From Streptomyces albicerus (GTDB lineage Bacteria; Actinomycetota; Actinomycetes; Streptomycetales; Streptomycetaceae), in assembly GCF_008905045.1 (NCBI RefSeq), contig NZ_VWMY01000001.1, positions 124,001-188,000 of the forward strand: a stretch of DNA of 64,000 nt, written 5' to 3'. Both the position numbers and the translations under genes were made by a program. Shown here one piece after another: positions 9,066 through 16,423 of the stretch (position 1 is the first letter of the stretch; every line of letters starts with the position of its first letter). The notes beneath the pieces were generated by a model, which did not search any database, was not told the origin of the DNA, and saw only the letters and a list, made by a program, of their open reading frames with translations.

Positions 9066-10766
9066 TTGGTGGTGGGGATGCCGCTGGCGCTGGCAGCCGC
9101 GGGCGTTCTCGCCTACGGCGCGGTCTTCGGGACGTTCGGTGACGACGCCCGGCCCGAGGCGGCCGCGGCTCCGGTTCCCGGCGACGCGATGACCGCTGTG
9201 GCCGCGATGCAGCCGGGCTGGAACCTGGGCAACAGTCTGGACGCCATCCCGGACGAGACCGCGTGGGGCCAGCCCCGCACCACCAAGACCCTGCTGGACA
9301 AGGTCCGCTCCCAAGGCTTCAACAGCATCCGCGTCCCCGTGACCTGGACCGACCACCAGGGAGGAGCGCCGAACTACACCATCGATCCGGCGTACTTGAA
9401 GCGGGTCAGGCAAGTGGTCGACCAAGCGCTCGACAGCGGCTTCTACGTGATCATCGACATCCACCACGACTCCTGGCAGTGGGCCGACTCGATGTCCACC
9501 GACCACGACAAGGTGCTCGCGCGCTTCAACGCCACCTGGACCCAGATCGCCGCGACGTTCAGGAACGAGTCCGCCAAGCTGGTCTTCGAGAGCGTCAACG
9601 AGCCGCAGTTCGAGAGCGCCGACGACGCCCGTAAGGCCGAGCTCCTCAACGAGCTGAACAAGTCGTTCCACAGCATCGTGCGCAAGTCGGGCGGCAACCA
9701 CGGCAAGCGGCTGCTCATGCTGCCCACCCAGGTCTGCACACCGGACCAGCGGCTGATGAACAACCTCGCCAGCACGATCAAGTCGCTGCGCGACCCGCGA
9801 CTGATCGCCACCGTGCACTACTACGGCTACTTCCCGTTCAGCGTGAACGTCGCCGGCACGACCCGCTTCGACGCCACGGTTCAGAAAGACCTGAGCCAGA
9901 CCTTCAAGCGGATCCATGACACCTTCGTCGCCAAGAACATCCCCGTCGTCATCGGCGAGTACGGTCTGCTCGGCTACGACCACGGCCCCGGCGCCGTGGA
10001 ACGCGGCGAGATGCAGAAGTACTTCGAGGCGTTCGGCCACACCGCTCGCACCAACAAGGTCACCACCGTCCTGTGGGACAACGGCGCCTTCTTCGACCGC
10101 GACAAGCTGCGGTGGAAGGACGCCGGGATGTACCGCCAGATCAAGTCGAGCTGGACCACGCGCTCGGCAACCGCTTCCACGGACAACGTCTTCGTGCCGA
10201 AGTCCGGCCGCGTCAAGGACCGTACGCTCACCCTGAACCTGAACGGAGCCACCTTCAAGGCTCTCAAGCACGGCACGACCAAGCTGGTCAACGGCAAGGA
10301 CTACACCCTTGCCGGCAACCGGCTGACCCTGAGGGCGGCCGCGCTCACCCGGCTCGTCGGGGACCGTACCCACGGGGTCAACGCGACGCTGCAGGCCGAG
10401 TTCTCCCGAGGCGTCCCCTGGCGGCTCCAGGTGAGCACCCATGAAACCCCGGTGCAGTCGAACACGACCGGGACGACGAACTCGTTCCGGATCCCCACGC
10501 AGCTCCGGGGCGATGAGCTGGCGACGATGGAGGCCACGTACGCGGACGGCGGCAACGCCGGCCCGACCAGCTGGACGCCCTACCAGCAGTTCAACACCGC
10601 TTTCGCACCGGACAAGGCCAAGAAGGCCATCCGCCTCACCCCCGCCTTCCTCGACGCGGTGAAGGGTGACACGCGTGTGAAGCTCACCTTCCACTTCTGG
10701 AGCGGCGCCACCACGACGTACTACGTGACCAAGTCGGGAAGCACGGTGACCGGCACGACGTCCTGA
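9066..10766 (+). CDS. GH5 endoglucanase with X2 and CBM46-like modules; 5' end possibly frameshifted
   Basis: The readable protein of 566 residues has a hydrophobic N-terminal segment, a GH5 barrel (MQPGWNLGNSLDA; acid/base Glu in SVNEPQF; nucleophile Glu in VVIGEYGLLG), then an Ig-like CBM_X2 module and a CBM46-like module. That order is known from GH5_4 endoglucanases acting on cellulose or xyloglucan. The start is a problem. The in-frame start codons are TTG 9066, GTG 9069, GTG 9072 and ATG 9078. Translated upstream to the stop at 9027-9029, the same frame reads QQAARHRRRRVG, matching the expansin's N terminus. ATGs at 9019 and 9026 are in other frames. A small indel near 9025-9030 probably cut the basic leader off its start codon. 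Confidence 0.82.
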   Translation: MVVGMPLALAAAGVLAYGAVFGTFGDDARPEAAAAPVPGDAMTAVAAMQPGWNLGNSLDAIPDETAWGQPRTTKTLLDKVRSQGFNSIRVPVTWTDHQGGAPNYTIDPAYLKRVRQVVDQALDSGFYVIIDIHHDSWQWADSMSTDHDKVLARFNATWTQIAATFRNESAKLVFESVNEPQFESADDARKAELLNELNKSFHSIVRKSGGNHGKRLLMLPTQVCTPDQRLMNNLASTIKSLRDPRLIATVHYYGYFPFSVNVAGTTRFDATVQKDLSQTFKRIHDTFVAKNIPVVIGEYGLLGYDHGPGAVERGEMQKYFEAFGHTARTNKVTTVLWDNGAFFDRDKLRWKDAGMYRQIKSSWTTRSATASTDNVFVPKSGRVKDRTLTLNLNGATFKALKHGTTKLVNGKDYTLAGNRLTLRAAALTRLVGDRTHGVNATLQAEFSRGVPWRLQVSTHETPVQSNTTGTTNSFRIPTQLRGDELATMEATYADGGNAGPTSWTPYQQFNTAFAPDKAKKAIRLTPAFLDAVKGDTRVKLTFHFWSGATTTYYVTKSGSTVTGTTS

Positions 10767-10776
10767 GCGAAGGGCC

Positions 10777-10809
10777 GGTGCCCGTCCGGGAGGCTCCCGG
10801 GCGGGCACC
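10777..10809 (+). terminator. Hairpin terminator after the GH5 gene
   Basis: A 15-bp stem with one mismatch (10777-10791 pairing with 10795-10809, 3-nt loop) lies ten bases after the cellulase stop codon. It is GC-rich with no T tract, as is common in Streptomyces. Confidence 0.8.
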
Positions 10810-11039
10810 GCGCTCAGCCGGCCGGGGGGGCGTGCCGGGCGAGGGCTCGGCTCTCTCCCGTATCGAGGACTTCTCGTGCGGAGCATGCGGCGAAAGGCTG
10901 CGGCGTCCCTGCCGACCGGAGGGTGATACCCCGCCGGGTGGCTGGAGCTGTGACTCGCCGGGCCCCGGGGACTCTCCGGGGCTTTAGGGTCGTGGCGGTA
11001 AGAACCGGGCGGTAGGGACGAAGGTGAGGCGGAGCGCAC

Positions 11040-11720
11040 GTGAACGGGGTGGTGCGGGTAGTGGTGGTGGACGACCAGGCTCTGGTGCGGTCGGGCTTCG
11101 GGCTCATCCTGGGCGCGTCCGACGACATCGAGGTCGTCGCGACCGCGAGCGGCGGCGACGCCGTGGAGACCGTCCGCCGGGAGCGGCCCGACGTGGTCCT
11201 GCTGGACATCCGGATGCCGGACGTCGACGGGCTCACCGTGCTGCGCGAGCTGCGGACGATGCCGGACGCTCCGGTCGTGGCGATGCTGACCACGTTCGAC
11301 GCCGACGAGTACATCCTGACCGCGCTGCACTCCGGCGCCGCCGGTTTCCTGCTCAAGGACACCGAGCCGGAACAGCTGGCCCATCTGGTGCGCACCCTTG
11401 CCGCGGGCGGCGTGGTGCTGTCCCCCAAGGCGTCGCGGACCCTGCTGCACAGCCACCCCCGCGCCGAGGCGGCCGTCGACGAGGAGGCGGCCAGAGTGCG
11501 GTTGCTCACCGCGCGTGAGCGCGACGTCCTCGTCCTGGTGGCGGAGGGCTTGTCGAACGCCGACATCGGGGCGCGCATCCACCTGGGTGCCGGCACGGTG
11601 AAGGACCACGTCAGCGCGATCCTCACGAAGCTGCGGGTGACCAGCCGGGTGCAGGCCGCGCTGCTGGCGCAGCGGGCCGGACTGCTCGACGAGCGCCCAC
11701 AGCCGGAGGCCAGACGATGA
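11040..11720 (+). CDS. NarL/FixJ-family response regulator
   Basis: The 226-residue protein has an N-terminal receiver domain (DDQ acidic pair, phosphoacceptor Asp in VVLLDIRMPDVDG, Lys in FLLKDTEPE) and a C-terminal LuxR-type HTH (LTARERDVLVLVAEGLSNADI). The GTG start at 11040 follows GGAGCG. Its stop overlaps the start of the histidine kinase gene by four bases, so the two form one operon and a cognate pair. Phosphorylation should promote dimerisation and DNA binding. The target genes are not evident; the convergent alpha/beta-hydrolase operon and the upstream cellulase gene are only positional candidates. Confidence 0.93.
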   Translation: MNGVVRVVVVDDQALVRSGFGLILGASDDIEVVATASGGDAVETVRRERPDVVLLDIRMPDVDGLTVLRELRTMPDAPVVAMLTTFDADEYILTALHSGAAGFLLKDTEPEQLAHLVRTLAAGGVVLSPKASRTLLHSHPRAEAAVDEEAARVRLLTARERDVLVLVAEGLSNADIGARIHLGAGTVKDHVSAILTKLRVTSRVQAALLAQRAGLLDERPQPEARR

Positions 11721-12835
11721 ACCGCGCACGCGCCCTGTGGGAGCGTGTGCCCGCACCGGTCGTCGACATCCTCCTGGTGGCGGTGGCAGTCGTGGACCTG
11801 TGGCTGCCCCTGTGGGACGACACGCGCCCCGGCGTCGCGCTGGCCACACTCAGCTGCGGCGCGTTGGCCTTCCGGCGCAGGTTCCCGCTCGGCGTCTTCA
11901 CGCTCACCCTGCCCATCGCGCTGACGCAGCCGGTCGCCGTCGCCCCGCTCGTGGCGCTGTTCACCCTGGCCCAACGCTCCCGCAACCGCCCTCTCCTCGC
12001 GGGGTGCGTCGCCCTGGCCGCCGTGGCGAGCAGCGTTCCGTGGCCCCTGGACAGTTTCTCCGAGGTCGGCCGGACCATGACGCTGATCGACTTCGTGTAC
12101 AGCCTGGCCACCGCTGTCGCCCCGGTCCTCGTCGGGCAACTCCTCCAGGCGCACCGGGACTTGGCGCGGCGGCTGGCGGAGATCGAGGAGGCCAGGGAAC
12201 ACGAGCGGGCCCTGCACGCCCAGGCCGTACTCGCCCGCGAACGCGCCCAGCTGGCCCGCGAGATGCACGACGTGGTCTCCCACCAGGTCAGCCTGATCGC
12301 CGTCCAGGCCGGAGCCATGCAGGTCGCCGCCCAGGACCCGAACGCCAAAGAGGCCGCCCGCACGATCCGTTCCCTGAGCGTCACCACACTCGACGAACTG
12401 CGCACCATGGTCACGCTGCTGCGCGCCTCCGGCGGCCAAGCCACCGAGCTGACTCCTCAGCCCACCCTGGCCGACCTGCACAAACTCGTGGAGTCAAGCG
12501 GCACTCACGCACAGCTGAAGGGTGAACTCCCGCCCACCGTGGGCACACCGGCGCAACGGGCCCTCTACCGCACGGTCCAGGAGGCGCTGACCAATGTCCG
12601 CAAGCACGCCCCCGGCGCCACGGCCCGCGTCGAGCTGTGGCAGGACGGCGACCACGTCGGCGTGACCGTCGCCAACACCCCGCCCACGCGTCCCTCCCTG
12701 TCCCTCCCCGGATCGCAGCAGGACCTGGTCGGCCTGCGGGAACGGGCCGACATCCTGCACGGCACCCTGGAGGCGGGCCCGACCACGGAGGGCGGCTACC
12801 GGGTGCGGCTGCGGATTCCCCTCAGCGCGGACTGA
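11717..12835 (+). CDS. Sensor histidine kinase (HisKA_3 type)
   Basis: The 372-residue kinase has about four to five membrane segments in its first 150 residues and little extracytoplasmic sequence. A coiled region, the HisKA_3 dimerisation box with the phospho-accepting His in REMHDVVSHQVSLI, and an HATPase domain follow. This is the DesK/NarL-associated class that pairs with the response regulator encoded just upstream through an ATGA overlap. The short loops suggest it senses a membrane-borne or intramembrane signal. A partial hairpin between this gene and the convergent hydrolase gene probably ends the transcript. Confidence 0.92.
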   Translation: MNRARALWERVPAPVVDILLVAVAVVDLWLPLWDDTRPGVALATLSCGALAFRRRFPLGVFTLTLPIALTQPVAVAPLVALFTLAQRSRNRPLLAGCVALAAVASSVPWPLDSFSEVGRTMTLIDFVYSLATAVAPVLVGQLLQAHRDLARRLAEIEEAREHERALHAQAVLARERAQLAREMHDVVSHQVSLIAVQAGAMQVAAQDPNAKEAARTIRSLSVTTLDELRTMVTLLRASGGQATELTPQPTLADLHKLVESSGTHAQLKGELPPTVGTPAQRALYRTVQEALTNVRKHAPGATARVELWQDGDHVGVTVANTPPTRPSLSLPGSQQDLVGLRERADILHGTLEAGPTTEGGYRVRLRIPLSAD

Positions 12836-12869
12836 GATCGCTCAGGAGATCGTGCTGCCTCGCACTCGG

Positions 12870-12895
12870 CCGGTCGGGCTGCTCTGCCCGTCCGG
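12870..12895. terminator. Hairpin between convergent genes
   Basis: Ten-base arms with a single mismatch (CCGGTCGGGC at 12870-12879 and 12886-12895, 6-nt loop) lie between the kinase stop and the hydrolase stop, suitable for termination from either side. Confidence 0.6.
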
Positions 12896-12996
12896 CGCGG
12901 TGACGCGGAACGAACGGTGCGCACCGCGCGGTGTGTCCCGACCACGCCCGGTGCGGGTCAGGTGCCCTTCCCGAGGCGGGACGCCATGAGGCACCG

Positions 12997-13725
12997 TTAT
13001 GCCGCGCAGGCCCGGACGAACGCGTCGGCCAGTTCGGCGGGGCGGGTGAAGAGGGCCTCGTGGCTGCCGGGGGTATTGATCATCAGCGGGTTCTTCAGGC
13101 GCTGGGGGAAGCGCTCGGCCCAGTGCCACTCGCCGGGGAGGGAGAGGTCCTCCTCGGACAGGACGTACGCGGTCGGGATGTCCAGCGCGTAGAACGCGCT
13201 CGTGTCCGGCTTCTCCGTGAAAGTGCCGAGTGGCTGCGGCACGAGCACGGAGTGAACGATCCGCTGTGTCGCCTCGTCGGCGTCCTGCATGAACGCCTGC
13301 TGGAACACCTCGAAGGGGAATGTCACTCCGTTGTTGCCGGAAGCAGCCGCCACGGCGCGGAACATCTCGCCGTAGTGCGGCGGGCACGCGTCGATCAGCG
13401 ACTCGCCGTCGTTCGGCACGAACGCGCTCCAGAAAACCAGCCGACGCAGCCGGGAGGCCAGCCGGGGCGCCGCGCCCACCAGCACGTAGCCGCCCCAGCT
13501 GTGGCCGACCAGAGTGATGTCCGTCAGACCGGCGCGTTCGACGTACTCCACGAGGCTGTTCACACAGTCGGTCAGGGTCACGTCGCGCGGGTCGTCGCCC
13601 TCGCCCAGTCCGGCCAGCGTGGGGGTGTACACCTCGTGCCCGGCCGCTCTCAGCTCGTTCGCGACCGGGCGCCAGGCCCAACCGCCGTGACAGGCGCCGG
13701 TCACCAGGACGAAGGTCTCACTCAT
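12997..13725 (-). CDS. Alpha/beta hydrolase at the end of the salicylate operon
   Basis: This 242-residue cytoplasmic alpha/beta hydrolase has its nucleophile Ser in LVGHSWGGYV and an oxyanion-region GACHGGWAW near the N terminus. That HGGW pattern is typical of the hydroxynitrile lyase/methyl-salicylate esterase-like subgroup. It is the last gene of the leftward operon, 33 bases after the maleylpyruvate isomerase gene, and has its own strong AAAGGAG site. In context it may hydrolyse an ester or thioester of the pathway: a salicylate ester at entry, or gentisyl-CoA, for which no other thioesterase is visible. Both are inferences. A general esterase role is equally possible. Confidence 0.78.
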   Translation of the reverse strand: MSETFVLVTGACHGGWAWRPVANELRAAGHEVYTPTLAGLGEGDDPRDVTLTDCVNSLVEYVERAGLTDITLVGHSWGGYVLVGAAPRLASRLRRLVFWSAFVPNDGESLIDACPPHYGEMFRAVAAASGNNGVTFPFEVFQQAFMQDADEATQRIVHSVLVPQPLGTFTEKPDTSAFYALDIPTAYVLSEEDLSLPGEWHWAERFPQRLKNPLMINTPGSHEALFTRPAELADAFVRACAA

Positions 13726-13758
13726 GCCGATCTCCTTTGATCGTTGACAATCACTCGG

Positions 13759-14469
13759 TCATATCCAGCGAGGGAGCTTCGGCAGCTCGCCGCGCAGTTC
13801 TTCGGTGCCGCCCCGGCCGGTGAGCCAGGCGGCGAGGGCGTACGGCGGTCCGGAGACCGTGCCGCCGCTCGGGGAGGGCGTTCCGAGTACGACGGTGCCG
13901 TGGCCGTCCGCGGTCAACTCGGCCCCGGTGTCCGGCGCCAGGCGGGCCGACATCCATCCGGCGACGTCCCGTACGAGGGCCCAGGCGAGGTCGGGCGGCA
14001 GTACGTCCATGCCGATGCCCACCCGCAGGTCGACCAGGTGGATCCACACCTCGCGGGCCCGTAGCCACGGCACTTCGGACGCCGGGATCTCGCGGCCCTG
14101 TCCGCTGGTGACCGTGGCCGACCAGGCGTCGTCCGCCAGCGCCTCGGCCGCCTGGGCGAACCGGGCGGCGGATTCCCGTACGTCAGACCGCTGTTCGACG
14201 AGCGGACGCCCGGCGCCCGCTTCGATGTCCGTGGCGCGCTGGTCCGGCGAGGCGTACATGGGGGTCGGGATGCCCGTCCGGGCCCAGGTCAGCAGGTTGC
14301 CCAGGGCGTCGGCGTTGCGGGCGAGGTGGGTGAGGAGGTGGCCGCGGGTCCAGCCAGGCAGGGCGGACGGCTCGGCCACCGCGTCGGCTGGCAGCGCGTC
14401 GACGGCCTGCCGCAGCGCGAGCTGTCCCTCCTCCACCCAGGCCAGCGACCGAACGACGGGCACGGTCAC
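13759..14469 (-). CDS. Maleylpyruvate isomerase, mycothiol-dependent (MDMPI family)
   Basis: This 236-residue DinB-like protein has the actinobacterial maleylpyruvate isomerase pattern: LPGWTRGHLLTHLARNADAL near residue 40 with the metal-binding His residues, and the C-terminal MDMPI domain. The enzyme isomerises maleylpyruvate, the ring-cleavage product of gentisate, to fumarylpyruvate, using mycothiol as cofactor in actinomycetes. The GTG start at 14469 overlaps the stop of the fumarylpyruvate hydrolase gene (GTGA), a tight coupling with the next enzyme of the pathway. A longer frame to 14499 exists but lacks a ribosome site. Confidence 0.88.
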   Translation of the reverse strand: MTVPVVRSLAWVEEGQLALRQAVDALPADAVAEPSALPGWTRGHLLTHLARNADALGNLLTWARTGIPTPMYASPDQRATDIEAGAGRPLVEQRSDVRESAARFAQAAEALADDAWSATVTSGQGREIPASEVPWLRAREVWIHLVDLRVGIGMDVLPPDLAWALVRDVAGWMSARLAPDTGAELTADGHGTVVLGTPSPSGGTVSGPPYALAAWLTGRGGTEELRGELPKLPRWI

Positions 14470-15299
14470 GGCTTGTCCTCGACGATCGTGTTCACGCACT
14501 CCCCGATCCCCTCGACCACGGTCCGTACAACCTGGCCCGGCTTCAGGAACACCTTCGGGTCACGTGCCGCGCCGACCCCGCCGGGCGTACCGGTGAGGAC
14601 GAGGTCGCCCGGCTCCAGCGTCGTGAACGTGCTGAGATACGCGGCGATGTGCGCCGGGGTGAAAAGCAGGTCGGAGGTGCGGGAGCGCTGCATGACCTCG
14701 CCGTCCACCTCGAGGCGGATCTCCAGGTCGGCCGCGTCGTCGATCTCGTCGCCGGTCACCAGCCAGGGCCCGGCCGGGGTGCTGGCCTCCCACGCCTTGC
14801 CCTGCAGCCACTGCGGGGTACGCCACTGCCAGTCCCGCATGGAGATGTCGTTGACGACGGTGTAGCCGGCGATCGCGGCCGCCGCCTCCTCCTCGGTGGC
14901 CCGGCGGCGCAGCCGGGAGCCGATGACGAAGCCGAGTTCGGCCTCCCAGTCCAGCTGCTCCGTCTCGCCCGGGTGGACGATGTCGTCGCGGGCGCCGAGC
15001 AGGACGTTGGCGAACTTGCCGAAGAGAGCGGGGTACGACGGCATCTCCCGGCCCATCTCGGCGATGTGGGTGCGGTAGTTGTGGCCCACGCAGAAGATCT
15101 TGGCCGGGGTCGTGACGACCGGGGCGAGGTCGAGTGCGGCCACCTCGTGCGCCGGGCCGTCGGCGGCGGCCGCGTACGCACGCCAGTCGGGGCCGCGCAG
15201 CAGGGCGGCGACGTCGGGAGCGCCGGTCTCCACGGCCCGGTCGCCGTCGAGGCGGACGGCCGCCGTGCCGTCGGCCGTGCGGATGGTGGCGAGCTTCAT
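14466..15299 (-). CDS. Fumarylpyruvate hydrolase (fumarylacetoacetate hydrolase family)
   Basis: The 277-residue protein is a typical FAH-family enzyme. It has a small N-terminal domain, then VGHNYRTHIAEMG and the metal-binding DWEAELGFVIG, and later GYTVVNDISMRDWQ. In this operon it should split fumarylpyruvate into fumarate and pyruvate, the last step of gentisate catabolism. Its ATG overlaps the stop of the gentisate dioxygenase gene (ATGA), and its own stop overlaps the isomerase start. The ring-cleavage, isomerase and hydrolase genes are therefore translationally linked. Other FAH substrates are possible in principle, but the gene neighbourhood argues strongly for this one. Confidence 0.9.
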   Translation of the reverse strand: MKLATIRTADGTAAVRLDGDRAVETGAPDVAALLRGPDWRAYAAAADGPAHEVAALDLAPVVTTPAKIFCVGHNYRTHIAEMGREMPSYPALFGKFANVLLGARDDIVHPGETEQLDWEAELGFVIGSRLRRRATEEEAAAAIAGYTVVNDISMRDWQWRTPQWLQGKAWEASTPAGPWLVTGDEIDDAADLEIRLEVDGEVMQRSRTSDLLFTPAHIAAYLSTFTTLEPGDLVLTGTPGGVGAARDPKVFLKPGQVVRTVVEGIGECVNTIVEDKP

Positions 15300-16423
15300 G
15301 AGGTGGTGCTCCCGGTGTTCTCGGCCGTTTCGGGCTCGGTCGTTTCGGTGCGGGCGAGGTTCAACGCCTCGTAGAGGGGCGCGTCGCTGAAGGTGAACAG
15401 GTCGAGCTGCGTGTGCGCGGCGATGGTCAGTGCGCACCAGGAGGGGACCGCGATCAGGTCGCCGGCGGTCACCTCGATCACTCGGTCGTCGAGGGTGACG
15501 GTGCCGCTGCCTCGGAACACCTGCCAGACCGAGGAACCCACCGTGCGGCGGGTGGCCGTGGCCGTGCGCGGGCGCAGCCGGTGCATCTCGGTGCGCAGGC
15601 TGGCGAGGGCGTCACGGCCGGTGGCGGGGTTGGTGAAGCGGATGCCGGCGTGGCCGGGCTCGATGACACCCGGGTGTCCCTCGTCCGCCAGCTCCAGCTG
15701 GGCGGTGAGAGCGTCGTCGGTGTCGGCCCATCGGTAGGCCATCAACGGGGAGTTGGGGCTGTCCGGGGCCCCGATCGGCCGTAGGCCCGGGTGACCCCAC
15801 AGCCGCTCGTTCCGCGACCGGGACGGGGTCGACCGGTCCGACACGCCGTCCTCGCCGAACTCGAAGAACCCGGCGTCGAGGCGGTGCACGAGCGGGATGT
15901 CGAGGCCGTCAAGCCAGACCATCGGCTCGTCGCCGACGTGGTGGTGGCCGTGCCAGTGCATCGACGGGGTGAGCAGCAGGTCGCCGGGGCGCATCTCCAC
16001 CGCGTCGCCGTTGACGACGGTCCACACGCCCTCGCCCTCCAGGATGAACCGGAACGCACCCTGCGAGTGGCGGTGCGCGGGCGCCACCTCGCGCGGGCCC
16101 AGGTACTGAACTGCCGCCCACAGATTGGGAGTTGCGTATGGGCGGCCGGGCAGACCGGGGTTGGCGAGTGCGATCGCGCGGCGCTCACCGCCGCGCCCCA
16201 CCGGCACCAGGTCGCCGGCCCGGCGGGCGAGCGGGAGCAGGGTGTCCCACGGCCAGACGTGCGGCACGGCCTCGGGTTGCGGGGTCATCGGCATGAGGTT
16301 GCCGATCTCGGTCCACAAAGGGATGAGTCCGGCCGCCGCGAAGCCGTCGTACAGCTTCCGGAGTTCGGGGTCCGTCTCCTCCGGGGCTATGACGGACGCC
16401 ATGCCATCGGTGTCACTGGTCAT
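15296..16423 (-). CDS. sdgD: Gentisate 1,2-dioxygenase
   Basis: This 375-residue bicupin opens the ring of gentisate (2,5-dihydroxybenzoate) with O2 to give maleylpyruvate. The N-terminal cupin carries the iron-ligand cluster AHRHSQGAFRFILEG and PSMHWHGHHH; the C-terminal cupin is degenerate, as usual for the family. I placed the start at 16423 because GAAGGA lies at proper spacing there, while the ATG at 16441 has no site. The gene overlaps the end of the ligase gene by 11 bases. It corresponds in role to SdgD of the Streptomyces salicylyl-CoA pathway; the symbol is by analogy of context and family. Confidence 0.9.
   Translation of the reverse strand: MTSDTDGMASVIAPEETDPELRKLYDGFAAAGLIPLWTEIGNLMPMTPQPEAVPHVWPWDTLLPLARRAGDLVPVGRGGERRAIALANPGLPGRPYATPNLWAAVQYLGPREVAPAHRHSQGAFRFILEGEGVWTVVNGDAVEMRPGDLLLTPSMHWHGHHHVGDEPMVWLDGLDIPLVHRLDAGFFEFGEDGVSDRSTPSRSRNERLWGHPGLRPIGAPDSPNSPLMAYRWADTDDALTAQLELADEGHPGVIEPGHAGIRFTNPATGRDALASLRTEMHRLRPRTATATRRTVGSSVWQVFRGSGTVTLDDRVIEVTAGDLIAVPSWCALTIAAHTQLDLFTFSDAPLYEALNLARTETTEPETAENTGSTTS

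Noticed and set aside
9019..9090. GH5 start at ATG 9019
   Set aside because: That frame gives MSNDSRLPGTADAG, then a Trp-rich stretch, and never joins the enzyme frame without a shift.
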